A DNA stretch of 5,126 nt from an uncultured Agitococcus sp. (GCF_937920075.1 NZ_CALETI010000398.1:1-5126); one strand, 5' to 3'. Positions 1 to 5,126 are shown, counted from the stretch's first letter. The notes: generated by a model not told the origin, from the sequence alone. Translations and numbers: made by a program.

Positions 1-63
1 TATTAAAAATAACAACTCTGGACTTACGCGTTTCACCTTCAGGCGCGCGTTTGGTGAACATAA

Positions 64-80
64 AACCGTTGAAAACGGTT
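64..80. repeat. Small perfect hairpin in the ybeZ leader
   Basis: AACCGTT (64-70) and AACGGTT (74-80) form a perfect 7-bp inverted repeat with a 3-base GAA loop. The same bases also read as two direct copies of GTTGAAA, 10 bases apart (68-74 and 78-84). No T-run follows on the + strand, so it is a poor intrinsic terminator in that direction. It could be the terminator stem of whatever lies upstream, a small operator, or a leader structure. It sits about 70 bases before the chosen ybeZ start. Confidence 0.5.
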
Positions 81-105
81 GAAATGTGAACAAATAAGCG
101 ATAAT
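79..105 (+). promoter_or_regulatory. Possible weak sigma70 promoter for ybeZ-ybeY
   Basis: TTGAAA (79-84) resembles a -35 box, and GATAAT (100-105) matches TATAAT at five of six positions. The spacer is only 15 bases, shorter than the usual 16-18, so this is tentative. It lies about 50 bases upstream of the proposed TTG start at 154, a sensible distance. The -35-like element overlaps the right arm of the 64-80 hairpin. If real, a factor binding that palindrome could affect initiation, but that is inference. Confidence 0.25.
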
Positions 106-137
106 CGCATAAGTCCTAATTTGTTAATAATATTTTT

Positions 138-142
138 AGGAG
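138..142 (+). promoter_or_regulatory. Ribosome binding site deciding the ybeZ start
   Basis: AGGAG at 138-142 is the only good Shine-Dalgarno match in this leader. It lies 11 bases upstream of an in-frame TTG at 154, a slightly long spacing; the extended GGAGCGAG brings the purine-rich part closer. The other in-frame TTG, at 79, has no such site. This is the main reason for starting ybeZ at 154. Confidence 0.6.
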
Positions 143-153
143 CGAGTTTTCGT

Positions 154-1176
154 TTGAACAGCAGCGTCACAACCATTCGTCACTTACACTTAGAGCCTCA
201 ACAGCCTCAACGCTTGCACGCCCTATGCGGTGCATTTCATCAAAACATTAAACAAATTGAAAAACGTTTGGGAATTCATATTCATCATCGTGGTTATCAT
301 TTTCAATTACACGGTTCTTTAAACGATGTCACTCATGGCGAGCAACTGTTAAAACGCTTGTATGAAGAAACCGCGCAAAGCCCAGAAATTAGCTCAGAAA
401 TGGTGCATCTTATGTTACAAACTAGCCAAGCTCCACTCACAAATGATACAGAAGACGATCATTCTGACGATAAATTTCCTGTGTTATATAGCCGCAAAGG
501 TGGTATTCGCCCACGCGGACATAATCAAGCCAACTACGTCAAAAATATTTTAAAGCATGATATTAGTTTTGGGGTTGGCCCTGCAGGGACTGGTAAAACT
601 TATTTAGCCGTTGCGGCAGCCGTTGACCAACTCGAAAAAGATATTATTAAACGAATTTTATTGGTACGCCCTGCCGTCGAAGCAGGTGAAAAACTTGGTT
701 TTTTACCAGGTGATTTATCAGACAAAATTGACCCTTATTTACGTCCTTTATATGACGCCTTATATGAAATGCTTGGTTTTGAACGTGTTGCCAAACTGAT
801 TGAAAAACAAGTGATCGAAGTTGCGCCCTTAGCCTATATGCGCGGTCGTACCTTAAACAATGCGTTTGTCATCTTAGACGAAGCACAAAATACTACGCCT
901 GAACAAATGAAAATGTTTTTGACGCGTTTGGGTTTTGGTTCTCGAGCCGTGATTACGGGTGATATTACCCAAGTTGATTTACCACGTGGTCATGAGTCAG
1001 GCTTAGCACACTGCTTACGCATTTTAACCGATGTTGACGGTATTCATATTACGCGTTTTAGCTCTAAAGATGTAGTACGTCATCATTTAGTGCAACGCAT
1101 TGTTGAAGCCTATGAATCATGGGACAAAGAACATCCTGTCACACCGCCACCACCACGAAGCCAACGTTATGACTAA
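154..1176 (+). CDS. ybeZ: PhoH-like ATPase YbeZ
   Basis: Cytoplasmic PhoH-family P-loop NTPase. Family members pair with YbeY and are linked to RNA metabolism and ribosome maturation, though their exact reaction is not settled. From the TTG at 154 the protein has 340 residues, normal for YbeZ. The N-terminal part (about 1-75, containing RHLHLEP at 9-15) is the small RNA-binding-like domain typical of the family. A charged linker (about 98-107) leads to the ATPase core. Walker A is GPAGTGKT at 142-149 with Lys148. Walker B is FVILDEAQN at 238-246 with Asp242 and Glu243. A sensor-like TGD lies at 268-270, and a basic RFSSKDVVRHH stretch starts at 301. The tail is proline-rich (PPPPRSQRYD). No ATG or GTG start exists near the N-terminus, so the start rests on the upstream AGGAG; an in-frame TTG at 79 would add 25 residues that do not resemble the family. 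The end overlaps ybeY by 8 bases. Confidence 0.93.
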   Translation: MNSSVTTIRHLHLEPQQPQRLHALCGAFHQNIKQIEKRLGIHIHHRGYHFQLHGSLNDVTHGEQLLKRLYEETAQSPEISSEMVHLMLQTSQAPLTNDTEDDHSDDKFPVLYSRKGGIRPRGHNQANYVKNILKHDISFGVGPAGTGKTYLAVAAAVDQLEKDIIKRILLVRPAVEAGEKLGFLPGDLSDKIDPYLRPLYDALYEMLGFERVAKLIEKQVIEVAPLAYMRGRTLNNAFVILDEAQNTTPEQMKMFLTRLGFGSRAVITGDITQVDLPRGHESGLAHCLRILTDVDGIHITRFSSKDVVRHHLVQRIVEAYESWDKEHPVTPPPPRSQRYD

Positions 1177-1645
1177 ATCACTCCTCACTTTATCCTTACA
1201 AAAAGCCACAGAGCAGAAATCTTTACCCACAAATAAAGACTTTAAAGAGTGGATTTTACAAGCGTTGGCCGCTGCAAATTATGCTAAACCTTGTGAGGTA
1301 GCTATTCGTTTAGTGGATGAAGAAGAAAGTCATGCACTCAATTTACAATATCGTGGCAAAGATAAGCCGACAAATGTATTATCTTTTCCGAGTGATTTGC
1401 CTGATGAAGTCCTAAACTCGCTAAAACGAGAACCTTTAGGCGACATTATTATTTGTGTACCTGTTGTACTTGCTGAAGCGACTGAACAACACAAAACCGC
1501 CACCGCTCATTGGGCACATTTAACCATACATGGTATTTTACATTTATTAGGTTTTGATCACATTGATGACGAGGAAGCCGAAGAGATGGAAGCTTTAGAA
1601 ATTGATGCTTTACAAGAGTTAGGTATTAATAATCCTTATGAATAG
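1169..1645 (+). CDS. ybeY: Endoribonuclease YbeY (rRNA maturation factor)
   Basis: Single-strand-specific, zinc-dependent endoribonuclease of the UPF0054 family. It acts in 16S rRNA 3'-end processing and in quality control of 70S ribosomes. The product has 158 residues, close to E. coli YbeY. The zinc site is complete: HGILHLLGFDH at 121-131, with ligands His121, His125 and His131. The second conserved block, YRGKDKPTNVLSFP, is at 61-74 and includes the conserved Arg62; LGD follows at 90-92. The ATG at 1169 is chosen because it sits inside the ybeZ end (ATGACTAA, 8-base overlap) and gives the right N-terminus. An in-frame TTG at 1100 would add 23 residues that overlap ybeZ and lack support. 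Only a weak GAAG (1157-1160) precedes it, which suggests translation is coupled to ybeZ. The TAG stop lies inside the left arm of the hairpin at 1643-1697. The protein ends at NPYE, slightly shorter at the extreme C-terminus than E. coli YbeY. Confidence 0.95.
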   Translation: MTKSLLTLSLQKATEQKSLPTNKDFKEWILQALAAANYAKPCEVAIRLVDEEESHALNLQYRGKDKPTNVLSFPSDLPDEVLNSLKREPLGDIIICVPVVLAEATEQHKTATAHWAHLTIHGILHLLGFDHIDDEEAEEMEALEIDALQELGINNPYE

Positions 1646-1697
1646 GTTCTGTTGATGTTTTGCGTGTGAACCACAATCAAAACACCAACAGAACCTA
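1643..1697. repeat. Long imperfect hairpin overlapping the ybeY stop
   Basis: A 20-base arm at 1643-1662 (TAGGTTCTGTTG followed by ATGTTTTG) is the reverse complement of 1678-1697 except for one position. A second small stem, TGTG (1665-1668) with CACA (1672-1675), closes the tip around an AAC loop, giving an almost fully paired 55-base structure. The left arm starts with the ybeY TAG stop. The GGTTCTGTTG tips resemble terminal inverted repeats of some insertion sequences (IS6-type ends come to mind from memory), and TA stands on both outer edges. It could be a tiny non-autonomous element, an IS remnant, or a terminator stem. No T-run follows on either strand, so termination would have to rely on the stem alone or the next hairpin. 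Confidence 0.7.
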
Positions 1698-1702
1698 ATG
1701 TG

Positions 1703-1724
1703 ACCTCTCTTTTTAAAGAGAGGT
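1703..1724. terminator. Likely bidirectional terminator between ybeY and thiolase
   Basis: ACCTCTCTTT (1703-1712) and AAAGAGAGGT (1715-1724) are perfect 10-bp arms separated by TT. In RNA the inner A-U pairs would open to form a normal loop. It stands between two convergent genes, 21 bases from the thiolase stop and 57 bases past the ybeY stop, where a shared terminator is expected. The stem has internal T/A runs but no U-tract follows on either strand, so it is a weak match to the classical rho-independent form. Confidence 0.5.
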
Positions 1725-1745
1725 AACTGATTGGAAGATGCCTAA

Positions 1746-3026
1746 TTATTTTTCAATAATCGCAACCACACCTTGACCACCCGCAGCACAAATGGACACT
1801 AAGCCACGGCCACTGCCTTTTTCATTTAACATTTTTGCTAAAGTAGCAATGATACGTCCACCTGTTGCTGCAAATGGATGACCTGCGGCTAAAGAAGAAC
1901 CATTGATATTTAATTTGCTACGATCAATTTTACCTAAAGGCTTTTTCAAACCTAAACGCTCTTTACAGAACTTGGCGTCTTCCCATGCTTTTAAGGTAGA
2001 CAATACTTGAGAAGCAAAGGCTTCGTGGATTTCGTAATAATCAAAATCTTGTAACTTCAAGCCTGCACGCTCTAACATACGAGGCACAGCATAAGCTGGA
2101 GCCATTAACAAGCCTTCTTTTTGATGCACAAAATCAACAGCAGCTACTTCAGTAAAACTTAAATAAGCTAATACTGGTAAACCACGCTCTTTTGCCCACT
2201 CTTCAGAAGCCAATAACACCACTGAAGCACCATCGGTTAATGGTGTGGAATTTGCTGGCGTCATGGTTGCATCTTCACCTTTACCAAAACAGGTTTTTAA
2301 GGTCGCTAATTTTTCTAAGGAAATATCTTTACGTAAGTTATTATCGCGCTTTAAACCTTGGAATGGCGTAATTAAATCATCAAAAAAACCACGATCATAA
2401 GCAGCAGCCATGTTTTTATGGCTGTTAAAGGCTAATTGATCTTGGTCTTCACGAGTAATACCCCACTCTAAAGCGGTAATCGCAGCATGATCACCCATTG
2501 CTAAACCAGTACGTGGCTCACCATTTTTGGGTTGTTCTGGTGCTAAGTGTTTTGGACGAATTTTTAACGCTGCTTTTAAACGATCTTGATTGGTTTTAGC
2601 ACGGTTGATTTCGAGTAAAATTTTACGCAAATCGTCATTTAATGCTAAAGGTGCATCACTGGTTGTGTCCACACCACCTGCAATACCACATTCGATTTGG
2701 CCTAAAGCAATTTTGTTGGCCACTAAAATGGCGGCTTCTAAACCTGTACCACACGCTTGTTGAATATCATAAGCAGAGGTTGCTGGTGATAATTTAGTGC
2801 TTAATACACACTCACGGGTTAAGTTAAAATCACGGCTGTGCTTTAATACGGCACCTGCCACGACTTCACCAACACGTACACCTTGTAAATTAAAACGCTC
2901 GACCAAACCATTTAAGGCCGCTGTTAACATATCTTGGTTGGAAACATTAGCATAAGCACCGTTAGAACGGGCAAACGGAATACGGTTACCGCCGATAATA
3001 GCAACACGACGTACAGTAGTAGTCAT
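1746..3026 (-). CDS. fadI: FadI-like acetyl-CoA C-acyltransferase (thiolase)
   Basis: Cytosolic thiolase that cleaves 3-ketoacyl-CoA with CoA to acetyl-CoA and a shortened acyl-CoA, or runs the reverse condensation. The ATG at 3026 gives 426 residues, similar to E. coli FadI. The nucleophilic cysteine is Cys92 in QQACGTGLEA. The HEAF motif (334-337), with His where short-chain biosynthetic thiolases have Asn, is typical of the FadI / trifunctional-protein beta group. His383 in AAGHPFAATGGR and Cys413 in CAAGGQG complete the active site. Other family blocks are ANSTPLTDGA (258-267) and GLAMGD (174-179). The start is set by GGAG 8 bases upstream; an in-frame GTG at 3083 would add 19 residues with no ribosome site. 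The gene is divergent from the FabG4-type reductase and its hydratase, which supply the two preceding beta-oxidation steps. No FadJ/FadB-type alpha-subunit gene is adjacent in the window. The FadI name is by resemblance; the in vivo chain length and direction are unknown. Confidence 0.9.
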   Translation of the reverse strand: MTTTVRRVAIIGGNRIPFARSNGAYANVSNQDMLTAALNGLVERFNLQGVRVGEVVAGAVLKHSRDFNLTRECVLSTKLSPATSAYDIQQACGTGLEAAILVANKIALGQIECGIAGGVDTTSDAPLALNDDLRKILLEINRAKTNQDRLKAALKIRPKHLAPEQPKNGEPRTGLAMGDHAAITALEWGITREDQDQLAFNSHKNMAAAYDRGFFDDLITPFQGLKRDNNLRKDISLEKLATLKTCFGKGEDATMTPANSTPLTDGASVVLLASEEWAKERGLPVLAYLSFTEVAAVDFVHQKEGLLMAPAYAVPRMLERAGLKLQDFDYYEIHEAFASQVLSTLKAWEDAKFCKERLGLKKPLGKIDRSKLNINGSSLAAGHPFAATGGRIIATLAKMLNEKGSGRGLVSICAAGGQGVVAIIEK

Positions 3027-3034
3027 TTTTTCTA

Positions 3035-3038
3035 CTCC
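3035..3038 (-). promoter_or_regulatory. Ribosome binding site of the thiolase gene
   Basis: On the minus strand GGAG is followed by TAGAAAAA and then the ATG at 3026, an 8-base spacing. This fixes the start of the thiolase and argues against the upstream GTG at 3083. Confidence 0.75.
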
Positions 3039-3140
3039 AATAAATAGACTTAAACAATTATCTCCTGCTTTCAGTATCCCCACTTAATAAGGCGGACTGA
3101 GAAGGTTGATAAGCACAAAAGTCAACTGGTGGTTTTTAAA

Positions 3141-3156
3141 GAGCGTTTTTCCGCTC
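3141..3156. repeat. Small hairpin in the divergent region
   Basis: GAGCG (3141-3145) pairs with CGCTC (3152-3156) around a TTTTTC loop. On the minus strand the stem is followed by TTTAAAAA, so it has a faint terminator or attenuator look upstream of the thiolase gene. It is short, and a chance origin cannot be excluded. Confidence 0.35.
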
Positions 3157-3194
3157 CTCATGGATGGTGTCAAACTAACATAAACTCAACAATT

Positions 3195-3240
3195 TACATT
3201 GGCTTTAGCGCGTGGCGTAGTCTGCCACAAAGCGAATGTA
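3195..3240. repeat. Strong interrupted hairpin in the divergent region
   Basis: TACATT (3195-3200) pairs with AATGTA (3235-3240). GCTTT (3202-3206) pairs with AAAGC (3229-3233), and GTGGC (3212-3216) pairs with GCCAC (3224-3228), around a GTAGTCT loop. The only irregularities are one G/G mismatch and a 5-base bulge on the left side, giving 16 paired positions in 46 bases. A competing pairing exists, because AATGTA (3235-3240) can also pair with a second TACATT at 3249-3254. The switch-like alternative could be regulatory, or the hairpin could be part of a small repeat element. Confidence 0.55.
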
Positions 3241-3295
3241 CTCAGAAATACATTTTGTTAGTCTTTATTGAGTAGAGAACCGAGATTTTAGTTTT

Positions 3296-3319
3296 TTTGG
3301 CGGAAGAAGTCTCGCCAAA
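3296..3319. repeat. 7-bp hairpin after a T-run
   Basis: TTTGGCG (3296-3302) and CGCCAAA (3313-3319) are perfect complements around a 10-base loop. Outside them, CCGAGA (3280-3285) can pair with TCTCGG (3340-3345), so the small stem may be the tip of a larger imperfect structure. The T-run lies before the stem on the + strand, and a TTTTT follows nine bases after. It is therefore not a clean terminator. Confidence 0.4.
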
Positions 3320-3363
3320 TGGTGCTTTTTGTTCTAGTCTCTCGGCCTGAATCCATCCACACT

Positions 3364-3408
3364 GGTTATGATTGACTTTTGTGCCTAAATGACAATCCTC
3401 TCATAACC
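3364..3408. promoter_or_regulatory. Palindrome just upstream of the reductase ribosome site
   Basis: GGTTATGA (3364-3371) and TCATAACC (3401-3408) are a perfect 8-bp inverted repeat. The right-hand TTGACTTTTGTGC copy lies in the 29 bases between the arms. The palindrome ends only 8 bases before the AAAGGA ribosome site. It could act as an operator or as a leader stem affecting reductase translation. Function is inferred from position only. Confidence 0.45.
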
Positions 3409-3416
3409 CGACAACC

Positions 3417-3422
3417 AAAGGA
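3417..3422 (+). promoter_or_regulatory. Ribosome binding site of the FabG4-type gene
   Basis: AAAGGA stands 7 bases before the ATG at 3430. It decides in favour of that start rather than an in-frame TTG at 3379, which would add 17 residues and place the start inside the TTGACTTTTGTGC repeat. Confidence 0.75.
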
Positions 3423-3429
3423 AACCACC

Positions 3430-4827
3430 ATGAGTGATCGTTATCAGTTATTTGCAAATTCGCCCGTTGGCCGTTTATTAACCCGTAACTTAGGCTTGCC
3501 TGCACCTTTGGTTTTGGAACGTTATGATGCGAACAAACCTTTAGTCAGTGGTGCCGTATTATTAGGTGCAGCCCCTAATGCTGAATTAGTTGCCCCTATT
3601 GCTCGTGTGTTAAAAAACATTCATGCCGAAGCTTATGCAGGCAACCAAGATTTTATTCACCAAACTGCTGCTTCTGAAGCAGGTTTATCTTTACGTAGCC
3701 ACAATGTTGAAGATAAAGAATTTAAATTTAAAGCCTTTGTTTTTGATGCTTCTGGGGTAAAAAACAGCGAACAATTAATTGAAGTTTATAATTTCTTTAA
3801 CCCTATCGCACGCCAATTGCAAAACTGTGGTCGTGTGGTGATTTTAGGTCGCACGCCAGAAAGCTGTACTGATCCAAAACAAGCCACTGCTCAACGTGCT
3901 TTAGAAGGTTTTGTGCGTGCTATTGCTAAAGAATTCAAAAAAGCAATGACGGCACAATTAGTTTATGTTGCCCCTAATGCTGAAAACCAAGTTGAATCAA
4001 CATTACGTTTCTTCTTATCAGCAAAATCTGCTTATGTTTCTGCACAAGTTGTTCGCATCAGTGCCAGCGACACACAAGTTAATATTGATTGGAAAAAGCC
4101 TTTAGCTGGCAAAACAGCCTTAGTAACAGGTGCTAGCCGTGGTATTGGTGAAGCGATTGCTGAAGTTTTAGCTCGTGATGGCGCACACGTGATTTGTTTG
4201 GACATTCCTGCTCAAGAAGCCGATTTACAACGTGTTGCTGGTCGTTTAGGGGGTTCTGTTTTAGGTTTAGACATTACTGCGGCTGAAGCCCCACAAAAAA
4301 TTGTTGATTTTTGCAAAGACAAAGGCTTAGACATCATTGTTCACAATGCAGGCGTAACACGCGACAAAACCTTAGCCAACATGACACCACAACAATGGAA
4401 CTTAGTCATGAATATCAACTTGTCGAGCGAAGAGCGCATCAACGATGCCCTATTAGCCAACAATGTGATTAATGCCAATGGCCGTGTGGTTTGTGTATCC
4501 TCAATCAGTGGTATTGCAGGTAACTTAGGTCAAACCAACTACGCCATGTCTAAAGCAGGCGTGATTGGGATGGTTCAATCTATGGCTCCAGTATTAAAAG
4601 CACAAGGTATTACCATTAATGCAGTTGCACCGGGTTTCATCGAAACACAAATGACCGCCGCGATTCCGTTTGCCATTCGTGAAGCTGGCCGCCGTATGAA
4701 CTCAATGTCTCAAGGTGGTCAACCTGTTGATGTGGCTGAAGCTATTGCTTGGTATGCCAACCCAGCCTCTGCTGGCGTAATTGGCAACGTGGTACGTGTT
4801 TGTGGTCAAAGTTTGATTGGTGCTTAG
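3430..4827 (+). CDS. fabG: FabG4-type 3-ketoacyl reductase (high-molecular-weight FabG)
   Basis: Cytosolic short-chain dehydrogenase that interconverts 3-ketoacyl and 3-hydroxyacyl thioesters (CoA or ACP). At 465 residues it is about twice the size of classical FabG. Residues 1 to about 222 form an extra N-terminal domain, a degenerate nucleotide-fold region in this family, with no cofactor motif that I can see. The catalytic SDR domain follows: TGASRGIG at 233-240, HNAG at 305-308, active-site Asn330, Ser358, Tyr371 and Lys375, then PGFIET at 401-406. The C-terminus VCGQSLIGA is typical of FabG4. Asp258 at the end of the second beta strand suggests NADH rather than NADPH; that is inferred from SDR rules and agrees with the NADH use known for mycobacterial FabG4. 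The gene is followed after 105 bases by a MaoC-type hydratase and is divergent from the thiolase. This context favours acyl-CoA beta-oxidation or an accessory elongation route over housekeeping fatty-acid synthesis. Confidence 0.9.
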   Translation: MSDRYQLFANSPVGRLLTRNLGLPAPLVLERYDANKPLVSGAVLLGAAPNAELVAPIARVLKNIHAEAYAGNQDFIHQTAASEAGLSLRSHNVEDKEFKFKAFVFDASGVKNSEQLIEVYNFFNPIARQLQNCGRVVILGRTPESCTDPKQATAQRALEGFVRAIAKEFKKAMTAQLVYVAPNAENQVESTLRFFLSAKSAYVSAQVVRISASDTQVNIDWKKPLAGKTALVTGASRGIGEAIAEVLARDGAHVICLDIPAQEADLQRVAGRLGGSVLGLDITAAEAPQKIVDFCKDKGLDIIVHNAGVTRDKTLANMTPQQWNLVMNINLSSEERINDALLANNVINANGRVVCVSSISGIAGNLGQTNYAMSKAGVIGMVQSMAPVLKAQGITINAVAPGFIETQMTAAIPFAIREAGRRMNSMSQGGQPVDVAEAIAWYANPASAGVIGNVVRVCGQSLIGA

Positions 4828-4828
4828 T

Positions 4829-4897
4829 TTCGACTTCGCTCAACTACCCCGACTTCGCTGATTTGGTGACAAAAGTTCCCTGAGCGAAGTCGAAGGG
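4829..4897. repeat. REP-like palindrome between the reductase and hydratase genes
   Basis: TTCGACTTCGCTCA at 4829-4842 recurs as its perfect reverse complement at 4881-4894, forming a 14-bp stem around 38 bases. A second direct copy of the core, CGACTTCGCT, lies inside the loop at 4850-4859 and could pair with the right arm instead. The right arm with its flanks, CCC...GGG at 4878-4897, can form a small imperfect hairpin by itself. From memory, close variants of this CTTCGACTTCGCTCAGGG unit are scattered between genes of several bacterial groups. It begins one base after the reductase stop and could protect the upstream mRNA or partially terminate, lowering hydratase expression. Confidence 0.75.
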
Positions 4898-4932
4898 TTA
4901 GCTAAACATATTAACCTTTAAAGGGGATAATT

Positions 4933-5126
4933 ATGCCAGCGCGTAACATGGCCAAATTACCATCCAGCTTTGCTATGTACCCAAAAGTCTTAGCCAATAG
5001 CTTAAAAAAGAAAACATCTAAGCAATTACCAGACCTGAGCTTGACCTTGAATGCGGTTAGCATCGACCGTCAACATGTGAACGACTACAACACTGTTTGT
5101 GGTTTTACGCAAAGTGACATATTAGC
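4933..5126 (+). CDS. MaoC/HtdX-like acyl dehydratase, N-terminal part
   Basis: Only the first 64 codons are present; the gene runs off the window end. The start is the ATG at 4933, with AAGGGG (4921-4926) six bases upstream. The visible segment has a basic N-terminus (KKKTSK at 25-30), then a stretch ending in YNTVCGFTQSDIL (52-64). This matches the start of MaoC-type (R)-specific enoyl hydratases of the HtdX group, in which a Tyr-x-x-Val-Cys-Gly-Phe segment precedes a conserved Leu-Pro. The hot-dog catalytic Asp/His motif would lie beyond the window, so activity cannot be confirmed here. These enzymes interconvert 2-enoyl and (R)-3-hydroxyacyl thioesters, the step next to the FabG4-type reductase. 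The assignment leans on both the short sequence match and the neighbouring genes. Confidence 0.75.
   Translation, partial: MPARNMAKLPSSFAMYPKVLANSLKKKTSKQLPDLSLTLNAVSIDRQHVNDYNTVCGFTQSDIL

Larger units (their letters stand above)
3113..3384. repeat. 13-bp inverted repeat bounding 272 bases
   Basis: GCACAAAAGTCAA at 3113-3125 is repeated as its exact reverse complement at 3372-3384. Read outward, each copy is TTGACTTTTGTGC pointing at its gene. The last base of the motif lies 86 bases before the thiolase ATG and 45 bases before the reductase ATG. Similarity falls off sharply beyond the 13 bases on both sides. Two readings fit: paired binding sites that co-regulate the divergent genes, or terminal inverted repeats of a small MITE-like insertion. 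No clean target duplication is visible at the edges. Confidence 0.65.
3027..3429. promoter_or_regulatory. Divergent control region between thiolase and reductase
   Basis: This 403-base spacer has no credible gene; the open stretches in it are short and lack family-like content. It must hold the start signals of both divergent units. Its main features are the outward-facing 13-mer TTGACTTTTGTGC near each gene, a strong hairpin at 3195-3240, smaller hairpins at 3141-3156 and 3296-3319, and an 8-bp palindrome just before the reductase ribosome site. TGGATGG (3161-3167) also pairs with 3353-3359. ACTAACA (3174-3180) can pair with 3256-3262, while ACTCAA (3184-3189) could pair with 3268-3273, and those two pairings cannot nest. 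I could not find a convincing -35/-10 pair with normal spacing for either gene. Confidence 0.6.

Noticed and set aside
1..61. Minus-strand partial gene starting with ATG at 61 and leaving the window
   Set aside because: About 20 codons are open (MFTKRAPEGETRK...), but other frames are equally open, no ribosome site precedes it, and no family is recognisable.
79..153. In-frame TTG at 79 as the ybeZ start
   Set aside because: It has no ribosome site and adds 25 residues that do not look like the family N-terminus. TTG at 154 follows AGGAG.
362..799. Short open stretches (362-553 and 611-799, + strand) as small genes
   Set aside because: They lie in another frame inside ybeZ, whose P-loop motifs prove its frame, and have no recognisable protein content.
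3027..3083. In-frame GTG at 3083 as the thiolase start
   Set aside because: There is no Shine-Dalgarno upstream, and the extra 19 residues are unlike the family. ATG at 3026 has GGAG at 8 bases.
3113..3384. CRISPR array or phage attachment site
   Set aside because: The repeats are inverted, only two copies exist, there is no spacer periodicity, and no cas or integrase gene is in the window.
3372..3400. TTGACT at 3372 as a classical -35 box for the reductase gene
   Set aside because: No acceptable -10 hexamer lies 16-18 bases downstream. The minus-strand copy also lacks one.
3379..3429. In-frame TTG at 3379 as the reductase start
   Set aside because: It lies inside the 13-mer repeat without a ribosome site. 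ATG at 3430 has AAAGGA at 7 bases.

Overview
The window reads as chromosomal DNA of a moderately AT-rich gammaproteobacterium. This rests on the proteobacterial ybeZ-ybeY pair, the E. coli FadI-like thiolase, TTA-rich codon use and Shine-Dalgarno-led starts. No phage gene, transposase, tRNA, rRNA or CRISPR array is visible. The genus cannot be read from the sequence; Thiotrichales-like or Moraxellaceae-like lineages would fit.

Left part (1-1645, + strand): a short leader with a small perfect hairpin (64-80) precedes ybeZ, a PhoH-family ATPase. Its best start is a TTG at 154 behind an AGGAG. The 8-base overlap with ybeY, a zinc-dependent rRNA-processing endonuclease, indicates a translationally coupled pair for ribosome/RNA quality control.

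Convergent junction (1643-1748): ybeY and the thiolase gene end facing each other. The gap is almost filled by two inverted repeats. One is a long imperfect hairpin (1643-1697) that swallows the ybeY stop codon and has IS-end-like tips. The other is a short perfect hairpin (1703-1724) suited to bidirectional termination.

Right part (1746-5126): a fatty-acyl module. A FadI-like thiolase on the minus strand (1746-3026) is divergent from a FabG4-type high-molecular-weight ketoacyl reductase (3430-4827). The reductase is followed by the start of a MaoC/HtdX-like hydratase (4933 to the window end). Thiolase, 3-ketoacyl reductase and enoyl hydratase are consecutive steps of beta-oxidation, or of its reverse. 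The layout matches the fadA2 / fabG4-htdX locus of Mycobacterium tuberculosis.

The most unusual DNA is non-coding. The 403-base divergent spacer (3027-3429) carries the 13-mer TTGACTTTTGTGC facing outward toward both genes, with several hairpins between the copies. The 105-base gap between the reductase and hydratase genes holds a REP-like palindrome built from three copies of a CGACTTCGCT core. I found no clear novel protein system; the points worth checking are these repeats and the divergent control region.
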